Source: Quillaja saponaria (taxonomy: Eukaryota > Streptophyta > Magnoliopsida > Fabales > Quillajaceae). Taken from it: DNA of 64,000 nucleotides. The notes beneath the pieces were generated by a model. The model saw nothing but the letters and a program-made list of their open reading frames with translations. It was not told the DNA's origin and ran no database searches. This document shows, in pieces, positions 11,604 to 24,213 of the stretch (its first letter is position 1; the number at the start of each line of letters is the position of its first letter). The position numbers and the translations under genes were made by a program. Location of the stretch: the NCBI GenBank assembly GCA_029379385.1, contig CM055617.1:11689532-11753531 (forward strand), read 5' to 3'.

Positions 11604-13741
11604 TGTTATAACCCTTATAATCTAATATCTTCATAATCGAGTTTTAGATAAAATGCGTAAATTGTAGTTATAAAATAACAAATACACAAATAAATTAAAT
11701 AAATGATAATACAATTAAATATTTTATAACCAATATTTAATTATATGTATTAAAATTTATGTACAACTGTTAATGTAAAGTAAATGAATATTATACATAT
11801 ATATAGGTACATAAATTATATATGCTATAATTAAATTAAAACTTGGTTGATTTGAAGCTTAATTTTATGTAAATTTTTTTCTGGTAAAGCACATGTATAA
11901 ACTAAGTAAACTAGATTATATATATATATATATATAGATATATATATATAAATCAATGAATAAATATCAACCACACATTATATTTATTGGCTTGGACCTT
12001 GCTTTATTGTTTTATATAGATATATATATATTTTTCTTTTCCTCCTTTTACTTCTATTGTGGGCCGATTGTGGCTTTTGTATCCGCTGACTTCGCATCCT
12101 CCTTCCCCTGTTTTCTGCCCTGCTCTAGAGAGTTCTTGATCCTTGTTCTTACCAGCCGAGCACTCCTTTCTTCCTCCTCGGTTTGTGCTTGAGGTTGCTT
12201 CAGATTTACTTCTAAAATTCTCCTCCCAGCCTTGAGGCTAAACTTGCCTTGCAACAGTTCACATCAGTCCTGTTTTGGGACTGTTGTGTGTTATGTTATT
12301 CAGCTACTCCTTTGAAGGTTTTCCACCATAACCATAAGCATGTTCTTGCTCGACAGAATATTGTCAAGTTCTCTGCACAGTCCGTAGTGTCTTCCTCTTC
12401 ATCGTGAGCATGGCCGATTCTCCATCCAGAGATGGGGGCAAATCGAATTGGGTCCTTGAGTTAGGTATCAGGTGTGTTGGGTTGCCAGTGGGGAGATGAG
12501 GGCAAAGGTAAATTTGTTGATATCTTTGCCTAACACTTCGACATCATTGGCCGTTGTTAGGTAAAGAGATTTTGACTGGCTTTGGTTACGATATATTCCT
12601 CCAAAACTCCAGACCAATGCATTATCTTCCCACAAACTCATAGAGGATGTCACCAAAGACTAAATAAGCTGATCTAAGTCGCTCTATAAGAAAGACGAAC
12701 TAAGTATAGAGAATCCCATATAGCATGGCATCTTAACCAGACTACATATATTAGTACCAACAAGTAGTTGGTTAGAATTTAGTATAGCAAACATCCAGTA
12801 CATAGTAATATAGAAAAATAACATACTAAGCATCTTCTGCTACAAATTCTTAGCCATACTTCTTTGTGGGAAAATTCGCAACTACAGGTTCAATACCATG
12901 TAAACCCCGTTACAGCTGAAAAAGGTACACATGTTGAATTGTTAGGTCCACTACTCAATGGAAAAAGAAGCACTGCTATAAAAGGGAATAATTGCATAAA
13001 GTCAAAACTTTCATTTAAATCGTGTATGTATATTTATTACCTGCAAAAGTCTAAAAATTTAAAGTTGATATGAATTATAGGAATCAATGGAAATAAATTT
13101 TTATTATCAATGTACTAACATAGTTAATGAATTAGTCAATGAATTCTCTCTTAACCACGTACAGATGAGTATATAATTTGAATTAGAAAATTAAGTTGGT
13201 GTACAAAATATAGCACCATGGAATAGGTAATAGGCAACTAACATATGATTACAGTAGAAACTAGAGTAGAAAATAGGATCTCAAAGATGTCAACCAATGA
13301 CATGGGCTTGCCGAGTATTTGGCGGCAAGGTAAAATTCAGAATCTTATACGTGAAGTCAACGATGAAAGTTTACAGTCACAATAGAGCTGTGGGATGTTT
13401 GGGCTTATGTTGTGTAATATTCTAGTTATTTTTTTTATTGTGACGAGAAATGGAACAGAACTCATTGTTTTCTTTGTTGTTGTTGTATAAAAATAGGAGT
13501 ATATGTTATTTATATTCTATGAGCATGTTCCATTTTACTGGAAATCTTTATTGAAATTTTTAGTAAATTGTTATATGTCTCAGTAAACAAACTTTTATAG
13601 TTAATTTCCTGATTATTAAACTTTGTGTTTATACATTGGTTTAGTCAAGAGTCATATGTATTCAGTTGTGATAAGTCAAGGTTACATAGGTTTTGTTATC
13701 TAATTCTCTAGCCAGTCATGCCCCGTGAGATGGTATGACTA
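11604..13741 (+). mobile_element. Solo LTR, plus orientation, 2,138 bp
   Basis: It begins TGTTATAACCC and ends GGTATGACTA, near the family end TATGACA. It is flanked by GCCTG (11599-11603) and GTCTG (13742-13746), a 5-bp target duplication with one change. No internal retrotransposon sequence is present. Removing it rejoins GGATGGCCTGTATG, which matches the empty site in block B near 46846-46862 (GAATGATTTGTATG). The small ORFs at 11956, 12054 and 12468 lie inside the LTR and are not genes. Confidence 0.8.
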
Positions 13742-13758
13742 GTCTGTATGTAGCATTA

Positions 13759-16700
13759 TGTCACACCCATCATAGGAGGCATGACTGGCCGAAGAGTTGG
13801 ATAACCGAACCTTCCGTAACCCTGAATTCAAAACAAAGTAACTTTTATAAAATAAAAGTTTGTTTTCTAAAACAATTAGCAACTTACTGCAAAGTTATAT
13901 AACATGTCTCAAAATATCCACAAATATGTGTTTTTTTTTTTTTTTTTGGTTTCTAATTTCATACAATAACATGAGGAAAAATATCTAGCCTATTACATCA
14001 TGCAAAATTTGACATTCCATCACTTTAGTGTGACTGCAAACTTTCATCCTTAACTTCAAGTCTGAGATCCTGGAAAATACGTTGCCATACTTTGTCGACA
14101 GGTCATAAACTCGGCAACACCTATATATTAGGACTTCTGAAAAAAAATATTATCCACAAAAAGATGAGTCCTACTGAACTCAGGTGAGTGAAAAATCGTA
14201 CCCAAATGGTACTAGCATCACTCAGCATAAACGTATAACATATATATTAACCTCATGTAACATTGTTCATATCATAACTCATGTTACACGTATACATTGT
14301 AATCATCATAAAGTCACAATTTACATGATCCACGCTATCACAAATCAATTAGATAAATAATATCAAACAAAGCAACCTAAAGGGCCAACGAGTAACCCAG
14401 CCCCGCACACCAATATCACCCCTGCCGGGTATGTACACGCTCGCACACAAAATTAATTTCCCTGTACATAATCCATCCTACCAGGGGCTGAGCACTCAAT
14501 TTTAAAAATATATATCAGAATTCAGGATTTCTTACAATTTTTAAATCAGAGTATCCTAGGTGCACCTGGATTTTTACTTTCAGAAATGAAAATCATTTTC
14601 CAGAAAATGTTCACGAGTTGGCCTTATCAAAAACAATCAATGTCAAACAAAGTAACTAATATCAAACAAACATAATTCAAATAAATTACTGAAATACTTT
14701 ACTTGCTTACTTTTTATATATCACGCATATTCAAATAAACATATAATCACACATACTAATCTAGCCCCTAAAGGCAACAATTAACCACTCACCGTATTAT
14801 GAATTACTATTTCTCACTCAATCCTCGAATTTACGCGTCTCATCCAGGTCCACTTTAGAATCCAGGAACTGAAATTCATAATTTCAAATAATATTTAGTT
14901 CATATACGTTATTGTTATACTCTTTATTACTACTTATCTCAACTTATATAGATTTATTTATGTAAGTTTTCCTTTAAACTATTACATGTCAATTAATATG
15001 GATTAGACTTTAGGTGATAAGGTTAATAATGAAGAGAAATTTTAAATATCTTGACAAAGCATATGGTAGGAGGAACCATTAGAAAGAATAGAAAGCATTT
15101 AGTGAGTTAAAAATGTTAAAGTTGTGCCAAACTTAAGGTTTGGACCAGTGTCCACTTTAACAGTCATAACTTCCTCCAGAAAACTCCTGAAACTGAGTTC
15201 CGTAAAATTTATAAAATACTAGACACATGTATCTTTATTAATGGTATATCATTTGAAATTTTTAGATCTGTATATCAATACCGTTTATTGTTTGAAGTTA
15301 CATCAAATTATGCAACACGTAGAATTTTGACAGCTTTGACTTTACCTTAGTTAATTGAACATAACCTTCTCTAGAAAAAGACGAAATCCAATTCTGTTTA
15401 TTGGGTTTATTAATAGACAAGTATATATATCTTCATTATTTAGAAACTTTTCCTAAATTCAGTATTAAACCCACTCAATTTCTTACATAAACCAAAAACA
15501 GGGCACTAAAAATCCTGTATGAACCAGCTGAAGTCTAATGGCTCTAACTCATAGCATACTTAGAACCAATATACGAAATTTTGCAGACAATATCTCAAGA
15601 CCATAAGATACATTTTATCCTTTGAAATCTTAATTAAATTCTGCCCCTAAAGACTGCTCAAAATACCAAATTTCTGTTACTTACGAAATCTGCCCCCTGC
15701 ACCCCTTCAAAACCACTTAACTTTAGATTTACCAAGTTTTAATTAAAAGTTATAGCTAGTTTTCTTGTAAATATTTTATCAAACACATTGGGTGCATAAA
15801 TTATTTCTCCTATAATCTACACCATTCAATTAACCCTTGTATCACTCATGATCCAGTTATGGAATTCAATTCAAATCAATTACCTACTAGTAACCAAATA
15901 TTCAACTACCTATTTGCCCACTATGACCATGCTCAAATTCCATACTTTCTAGTTAACCATTTAGTTAGTGAAACTTATATACTCAACTATTATGTATACC
16001 TTTATATATATATATACCTATTATTACAATTTTACACAATCCACTTACTCTTGATACTCTCCTTTCCATTATTAATTTCAACTTAAATTAATTATCCAAA
16101 GTTAAACAAGAACCTAAATTATACGTCCCAACCATTTACACAATATATTTCCAACAAGTCTTTAACAAGCACTCCAATGCCTAAGCTAAATCAAAAGCAC
16201 TGAAAGCAGGAAATTTTTTTACCTCCTATCCCTCTTGCTGCTGAGTCCATTAAAGAATCAAAACCCTCCCTCCTTAGCTCCATAACAGACAGCAAAAAGT
16301 TGGCAAATGAAATGATCAAGCTGCTGCCCAAAACAGGGGACAGCAGCTTTGAGTCTTGGCTGCCAATAAAACCCTCCTTGACCAAACTGTTTAGCTTGCA
16401 AACCACCAGAGCAGAGGACCTTCACAATTGGCCAACTGCTGCCACAATCAAAGCCCAACAAGCTGTCTTCTACGCCACTGATGTTCTCCTACAGCTTGCT
16501 ACAACGATCACTAAAAAAAAAACAAGGTGAAGCAAGAACTTCACGAACAAAGCAAGGAAGGAAAAACAGGGCACCCCACACAAACTCCAAGCTTGCTGTC
16601 CCAACCATATCCCGTGACAACTTAAACAAGAGAGGAGCTGAACCTATGCAAGTCACCCACAAACAAAGGGGAAAAGAGAATAGCTCTCTCGGTTGGAGGT

Positions 16701-17338
16701 GAAAGAGTACCTGAATTTTCTAGAGCCAGGAGGGAAGGCGGTGGAGAGAAATACAAATAGGAAAAAAATAACAAAGAAGGAAACAGGTTGGTGATGGACG
16801 TGAGAAAGAGCTAAAAACAAGACAATAAATAGAAATTGATAATTCATCCTTAATATATATTTATATATATATATATATATAAATAATTACTAGTTATTAT
16901 TAATTTTTATTTATTTATTTTTTCTAAATAACTGTATCACTTCTTAATTGAATTTTCATAAATTAAATTCCACTTCTAATCAAGTCAATAATGTGAATAG
17001 AAATTAATTCTTCTATCACATATATACACATACATAAATATTCTTTAACGTTAAAACTAATATATATATATATACATACTTAATTATTGTTTTATAATTC
17101 ATTATACTCATAACAAATTTTATTTATTAATACATTTTAAATAAATTAAACTCCAAGTCCAAGTCAATCTATAATATAAGGAAAATACATTTTCCAATTT
17201 TATACATGTGAGTGAGTATATATATATATGCTATTATTTATCCACTTTAAACTTAATTTGCCTAAAATTTTATTTACCTAGTCACGTAGATTATGTATGA
17301 ACATTCTGAATCATACATTAAATTATTAGTATATCACA
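13759..17338 (-). mobile_element. Solo LTR, minus orientation, 3,580 bp
   Basis: On the plus strand it begins TGTCACACCC and ends TATCACA, so in its own orientation it runs TGTGATA...GGGTGTGACA. It is flanked by an exact 5-bp target duplication CATTA (13754-13758 and 17339-17343). The ends match the LTR at 6458-9302 in reverse. There are no gag or pol remnants, so it is a solo LTR left by recombination. The corresponding site in block B (GAATTACATG near 46864) is empty. Open frames at 15859 and 16191-16702 fall inside the LTR and show no protein-like features. Confidence 0.85.
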
Positions 17339-17343
17339 CATTA

Positions 17344-18359
17344 CGTGTTTTGTCTTTTTAGGCAAGCACTTCCTATTGAATAAATCAATAATTGTCAAAA
17401 AAAAAAACTTGTTATGGTCTTTGGATAACAATAAACACCTAATCTATGTATAAGTATTATTTAAGAAATAAAGATTCGATTCGATTTGTTATATTGAATT
17501 CTAAGACACTATTAACACACGCCTCAAATCCTATAAAAAAAATATAGTTCTTTGATGATTTTGTTATGTGTGTTTCCCACGTGTAGTTTTTTTTTTCTTT
17601 ATCGTTAAAGTGTCATGGTACTATGTTTTCTTGAAGATAGTATGTTGTGAGCTTCAATAAAAGGGAATGAATTGCTTCCAAGTCCAAACATCTAGAAGCA
17701 TCCTAATTTAGTAGTTAATTTTCTTGCAAATGTATTGAAAAAGCTACAATAATGTTACAATGATCTGCATCATGTCATTTATTTCTGGTTAAGAAGGAGA
17801 CTTCACTATATATATATATCAATTCATTATCACTATATTTAGCTTGTTCTATGCTAGTCAGGTGGAGCAGTACTCTTCTCCGTTTCAGTTTGAGTTTATA
17901 ATGGTTAAGTCACATTTTTTTATTTGTGGTTTCGAGCTAAAACAACATGAGGCAATTCTTTTCTTATCATATACTCACATCTCATGTGAAAACAAGATTG
18001 AATCTCTAGTCTTTGGGACGACAGAAAAACATTTTATCACTTGAAAAAACTAACACATTTTTTAAGTCATATATTTTATCTAGAGTGAACAAAGCTTTTG
18101 GTTAAATGCGATTTATGATGAGGATGCACCAAACATTAAGGTTTTTATTAATGAAGATGTCAGCCATATATGAAAGCTATTGTGGTTACAAACTACAACA
18201 CACAACTCTAAACCTGACATAAACAAAGTTCAACACTTCAACCTGGGAAAGTACATCAATTGATATATTACCAAATGTAGAGGACATTAAAATATATAAT
18301 CATTAACTGTCCATATAAAACTAAGAAAGATCTGAATATTTTCCTAATTGTAGGAATAA
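17344..18359. repeat. 3' flanking region of the block A RLK genes
   Basis: It aligns with 46860-47740 (for example CAATTGTCAAAAA, TTTGGGACGAC, AACCTGGGAAAGTACATC). About 70 bp near 17845-17915 are present only here. The last 260 bp (18095-18359) recur at 19527-19787, marking a tandem duplication that took the 3' flank and part of the gene. No gene is visible. Confidence 0.7.
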
Positions 18360-19510
18360 TTAAAACTCAATCAAAGTCCCATAATAGTGGCCATGAACTT
18401 GATTTTGATCTTCTTCAAGACAGCTGACACACCTTCCATATTGATTTTTCTCGTCAGGCAAGTCATCACAGCAATTCAAGGCCAATTCCATCAATGAAGA
18501 TATACAAAGTACTTTTACAGTAATATGTTGTTCTTCTCCACTCAACAAACTGGAATCCATAATTTGAATGATTAATGTGATGGGATAAGTACCTGGTGCT
18601 ATACACATAGCCAAGGTGTTGGTATGTGTTTTTGATTGTCCATCATCTAAAACTTTGGCAGCGCCAAAATCAGAAACTTGAGCAACCATATCTTCATCGA
18701 ACAAAACATTGCTAGGCTTCAAATCACAATGAACCAATCTTGTTGAAGAACCATTGTGGAGATACCCTAATGCAGATGCGACATCTATCATTATTTTCAA
18801 TCTCTGCAAGAAATCTAAACAATAGTTGTGAGTGTACAACCACTTCTCAAGGCTCCCATTTGGCATGAACTCCATCACTAAGGCTCTGAAATCAACAATG
18901 TTAGAACAACTGCTAATAATTTTAATGAGATTGCGATGGCGAATGTTACGCATTACTTCACATTCTACATCGAAACTCCTTGAGGCAGCCTCCAAGTGAA
19001 AATTAAATACTTTGACAGCAATTGAAGTTCCACTTGAAAGTATCCCTTTGAAGACAGAACCAAAACTTCCATTACCTAGAAAATTACTCTCATCAAAGCT
19101 ATTTGTTGCCTCTAAAAGCTCATAATAAGAAATTCTTCTTTGTACTCCTATAGTTGACAACTCATTTTCTAACAAATCACCTTGCTTTTTCCTCTTATAT
19201 TGCAAAATGATCAAGAATGTCAGTAGAAGAATAATTGACACAATTATGGGCAATATGAATTTCAACACAATCAACATTTTAGATGATCTCTGGTTGGTTT
19301 TCGTGATAACACATGGAGAGACTTTCAAGTTCGATCTACCACATAGTGCATCATTCATCACAAAAGATTCAACTGTGAAATTTATAAAATGTTCGCCACT
19401 GGGAATCTCTCCTTGCAACCTGTTGTATGAGACATTGAGATACTTCCAATCAATTAGTAATTCCGTTGACTTTGGAATCATGCCAAATAGAGTATTATGT
19501 GACAAGTCCA
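18360..19510 (-). pseudogene. Truncated LRR-RLK copy: membrane span plus incomplete kinase
   Basis: The homology to the intact paralogue starts abruptly in the last LRR (MDLSHNTLFGMIPKS) and runs through the outer juxtamembrane cap, a membrane span (LKFILPIIVSIILLLTFLII), the glycine loop GNGSFG, lysine in SIAVKVF, HCDLKPSN and DFG. A deletion then joins the middle of the last intron to exon 4 near 18570, removing APE and kinase subdomains IX and X (about 50 residues). The frame remains open, giving a 397-residue frame (18360-19553) whose first residues come from upstream flank. One extra base near 18450 (GAGAAAAATC for GAGAGAATC) shifts the last 30 codons. There is no signal peptide, ectodomain or promoter. 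It sits directly downstream of the neighbouring copy and has the same 3' flank, so it looks like an unequal-exchange product. Expression would have to come from read-through. Confidence 0.8.
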
Positions 19511-19787
19511 TAAAATAGTTTTTTTTAATGCAATTCATGATGAGAATGCACAAACATTAAGGTTTTTATTAATGGACATGTCGACTATATGAAAGCTATT
19601 GTTTTTACAAACTACAACACATAAGTCTAAGCCTCACATAAAATAGTTTAACGCTTCAACCTGGGCAAATACATCAAATATATTACTACATGTAGAGGAC
19701 ATTAAATTATATATAGCATTAACTATCCATATAAAACTAAGAAATATCTGAATGTTTTCCTAACCTGTTAGAATAATTAAAACTCAA
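19511..19787. repeat. Second copy of the RLK 3' flank, at a duplication junction
   Basis: 19527-19787 matches 18095-18359 and 47540-47740 (TTCATGATGAG...AAACATT...GTAGAGGACATTAAA). At 19510/19527 the 3' flank of one gene is joined to the interior of exon 3 of the next, which fixes the breakpoint to about 16 bp. Confidence 0.75.
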
Positions 19788-22700
19788 TCAACTTCCCATA
19801 ATGGTGGCCATGAACTTGATTTTGATCTTCTTCAAGGCAGCTAACACACCATCCATATTGATTCTCTCCTCAGGCAACGCGTCACAGCAATTCAAGGCCA
19901 ATTCCATCAATGAAGATATACAAAGTACTTTTACAGTAATATGTTGTTCTTCTCCACTCAACAAATTGGAATCCATAATTTGAATTGTTGCATGCGGCAC
20001 TGACTCGTTTACCCAACTCTTCATGCTTAAACCCCCAACGAACATGTCATCTGTTGGTTTCTTTCTTGTAAACGTTTCCATTAACAGAATGCCATAGCTG
20101 TACACATCCCCTTTTGTGGACACAATTCCTCTTGATCCATACTCTGCATAGTCATAATACACGATATATATATATATACATATGTATATATGAAGTATAA
20201 GAAAAAGAGTTCATTTAATGTACTTGACTTATGTGATGGGATAAGTACCTGGTGCTATATACCCGAGTGTAGCCAAGGTGTCGGTATGTGTTTTAGATTG
20301 TCCATTGTCTAAAAGTTTGGCAATGCCAAAATCAGAAACATGAGCAACCATATCATCATCCAACAAAACATTGCCAGGCTTCAAATCGCAGTGAACCAAC
20401 CTTGTTGAAGAACCACTGTGGAGATACTCTAATGCAGATGCGACATCTATCATTATGTTCAATCTCTGCAAGAAATCTAAACAATAGTTGTGAGCGTACA
20501 ACCACATCTCAAGGCTCCCATTTGGCATGAACGTCCATCACCAAGGCTCTGAAGTCAACATTATTAGAACAGCTGCTAATAATTTTAATGAGATTGCGAT
20601 GGCGAATGTTACGCATTGCTTCACATTCTACATCGAAGCTCCTTGAGGCTGCCTCCAAGTGGAAATTAAATACTTTGATGGCGACTGATGATCCACTCGA
20701 AAGTATCCCTTTGAAGACAGAACCAAAACTTCCTTTACCTAGAAAATTACTCTCATCAAAGTTGTTTGTTGCTTGTAAAATCTCATAGTAAGAAATCCTT
20801 CTTGGCACTCCTATAGTTGATAAATCATTTTCAGCTGAATCATCATGCTTTTTCCTCTTATATTGCAAAATGATCAAGCATGTCAGTAGAAGAATAGTTA
20901 CCACAATTATGGGCAATATGAATTTCAACACAATCAACTTTTTAGGTGACCTCTGGCTGGTTTTCTTGATAATGCATGGTGGGACTTTCAAGTTTGATCT
21001 ACCACATAGTGCATCATTCATCGTAAAAGAGTCAAATGTGAAATTTATAAAAGGTCCGCCACTGGGAATCTCTCCTTGCAACCTGTTGTATGAGACATTG
21101 AGATACTTCAAATCAATTAGTAATTCCATTGACTTTGGAATCATGCCAGATAGAGTATTATGTGACAAGTCCAAAAACTCCAAGGTCTGCAAGCTACCAA
21201 TCGCACTAGGAATGTTCCCTGAGATTTTATTCCAAGATAGATCAAAGTTTATTAGAGCCCTCAAATTCTTTATCTCCTGTGGTAGAAATCCATTAAAATC
21301 ATTGGAGGACAGGTTGAACTCCAATATATCTTTGAGACTCCATAACGCAGATGGTATTGTAGAGGCTAAATTGTTGACACCCAAATAAAGAAACCTTAAA
21401 GATGTAAGATTCCCAAAACATGGTGGCAACAACCCACTAAAGCTTATTGTTACTAAAATCAAAGCACCCAAGTTTTTCATCTGACAGAACTCAATAGGAA
21501 TGGAATTATTCAATATGTTCCCTTCAAGAGAGAGTTCCTGCAGATTCTGTAGCTCCTTCACTGTAGTAGGAATTGGTCCTCCAAAATTGTTGTTATCAAG
21601 TGCTAGGAAAATCACGCTACTTAAATTTCCAATTCCTTGTGGAATACTTCCTGTAATTTCACAATCTGACATGAATAATTTTTGAAGAGAAGACAAATTT
21701 CCAACTGAATTTGGAAGTTTACCTACGCAAAGGATTTCCTGATAAATCCAGAACACTCAGTTGTTTACAGTTGAAAATAGAAGAGAGAAAGTTGATGTCT
21801 AAAGTGAAATAATTACTTTGTAACCTGAGAGACTGAAGGTTTTTTAAATTCCCAAGTGAGTTTGGTATAACTCCTGAGAATAAATTGTCTTCCAACTGCA
21901 GGTGAACGAGCTTAGAGGCATTGGAAATACATTTTGGAATCTCTCCATACAGTCTATTACTAGCGAGGTAGATTTCTTCAATGTTAACTAGGCTATGGCC
22001 TATATTTGATGGAATAATTCCTGACAAGGAATTAAATGACAAGTACAACATTTTCATCGTTGTGATGTTGAAAAGATTTTGAGGTATTGATCCAGTTAGA
22101 CGGTTATATCCCAGCAGTAGTGCCTCGAGGTTAGGTAGATTATCTATTTCCCAGGGTATAGAACCTGCATCATCAGAATTTCATTTACATCACTGTAAGA
22201 GTACAAAGCTGAGATATGTATTCATGCATGAATTCTATACAAGAACAATATATAATTGTATAACTTGTAAGATGCACGTGATTATAAAAAGAGTTTGTAA
22301 ATAGAAATTATATACAAAGAAACACTTAGAGCACATTAACTTGAAAAGTATAACTCCTTTTTTCATAAGCTGTAGTTCAAAACAACTTATTTCTTTTCTA
22401 TTGGCAAAAACTCTAAGAATGTTGAAAAAAAGAAAATCTATAACCTAGATAGCAACAAATATTATCACTAGTAGGGATTTGCATATAATTAGTCACCCGC
22501 AGATAAGATTAGTTATTACCTTCCAGATTGTTTAGATCAAGACGCAACATCTGAACCAACGTTGAGTTTCCAATGTCTCTGGGTATGTATCCGCTGAATT
22601 TATTAGATACCAATAAAATATTTTTGAGCTCTTTGCATTGAGACCAACCTGTTGGTAGCTGACCAAATAATTGATTGACTTGAAGCCAAAGTAATTCAAG

Positions 22701-23885
22701 TTTTGGAATATTATGACACATATCCGATGGGAGACTACCCGTAAGATTGTTTCTGTTAGATCAAGACTCTGCAATACCGAGTTGTTGAAGATGGTAGATG
22801 GTATAAAATCCGAAAGTTGATTTTCTCCCAAGTATATTATTTCAAGTTGTTGAAGATCACCAATCTCTTTGGGAATGTTTCCTGAATTAATTATTTTGAT
22901 AAAGAAATAATAAATCTACAAACAACATGCATGAAATATTAATCATGTTTAAATGTCACTCACAGCAAGTTAATTAACTAAAACTAAATAATCATAGTGT
23001 AATAAATATAATCATAGAGTCATTTCTAAGTTGGTTTTTTAAGAGAGGGAGTGACGGAAATAGAGGAGTGAGAGACAAAAAGTTTTTTATCTTTTCCCAA
23101 CTCATCACAATTTTCCTTTCTTATTTATTTATTTGACAGTAAGGTGGGTTACGAATACTGGATTTGTAAGATGTCAATGATGAATATTTAAACGAAAAGA
23201 AAAACACTAAAGTTTTGGAACTCTGATATAGAAAATTAATGTGATCTAAAATTATACCAAATAAGAAGTTACGGGAAAAGCTGACCGAGTGACTTGAGGT
23301 TGGCAATTGTTGAAGGAATGATGCCTGAAAGATGAGTTGCTGACATTCTCAAAATATTTAAATTTGAGAATCTACCAATCTCGGCTGGAATTGTCCCTCC
23401 AATTGAATTAGTTTGTTAAATCTAATATCTCAAGATTTGACAATTTTTTTTGGAAATCACTGGCTAAAGCATTAAAATTATTCTAACCAAGACTTAAGAT
23501 TTGAAGTTTGGGTAATTCTCTAAGTATCCAAATTGGAATTTCCCCATCGAATATATTGTGACTAATATTAACCGCCTTCAATCGATGCAACATGGCTACA
23601 TTTGGAAAATGACCACTAAAGAGTCTATTACTTAAGATTAAGGTCAAGAAGAAACGAGTGGTTTCCTAATTGTCGAGGCACGCGCAGTACTAGTAAGACC
23701 CATATTAGAAAATATCAAAACTGTGACCCGTTGATGATGGGTGCCACATATGACACTAATCCAAGTACAAAATGGTGAATTGCTGGTCCAATTTCCAGCC
23801 AAGAGATTGTGCAGGTTCTCTAATGAAATAGACGGATTTGACGACAAGTACTGCATGTTTATCATGTGGTGAAGTAGCAGAGAAA
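19788..23885 (-). pseudogene. LRR-RLK with truncated first exon and at least three frameshifts
   Basis: Exons by homology: truncated exon 1 23258-23885, exon 2 22520-22881, exon 3 20249-22164, exon 4 19788-20143; splice signals are kept. Compared with the intact gene at 47741-52530 there is a 1-base deletion in exon 2 near 22757, an extra base near 21722 (CCTACGC for CTACGC on the plus strand) and another near 20532 (GAACGTCC for GAACTCC). Exon 1 starts inside the N-terminal cap (after the signal peptide) and is itself broken by stops and indels around 23420-23650. Otherwise the LRRs, membrane span, GKGSFG, VAIKVF, HCDLKPGN, DFG, APEYGS and the complete C-lobe are recognisable. Upstream, at about 23885, the exon is fused to intron 2 sequence of a further partial copy, so this locus and 24214-26240 form one chimeric unit driven by the promoter at 26315. 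Confidence 0.85.
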
Positions 23886-24009
23886 TGTATTGATTCATGA
23901 ATACAATACAAGAACAAGATATGATTTAATAACTTGTAAGATGAACCTGATTTTAAAACTAGTTTGTAAATAGAAATTATATAGAAAGAAAGAAAAGAGT
24001 CTGTAAATG

Positions 24010-24035
24010 ATATATATATATATATATATATATAT
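24010..24035. repeat. (TA)13 microsatellite
   Basis: An uninterrupted TA run inside the duplicated intron 2 remnant. This remnant (23886-24213) matches intron 2 at 22165-22519. Confidence 0.9.
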
Positions 24036-24213
24036 CAATTGAGTGGTATTAAAACCGTAATAATATGCATGGTAGTACAAAACTATTTATTTTTTTTCTA
24101 TTGGCAAAAAACTATATGAATGTTGAGCAAAAGAAAAGCTATAAACTAGCTAGCATTATCACTTGTAGGGATTTGCATATAATTAGTCATCCACAGATAA
24201 CATTAGTTATTAC

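Noticed and set aside
11956..12656. Several ORFs of 60-80 residues
   Set aside because: All lie inside the solo LTR at 11604-13741 and overlap in different frames.
15859..16847. Cluster of overlapping ORFs on both strands
   Set aside because: Inside the minus-orientation solo LTR; overlapping on both strands without coding-like features.
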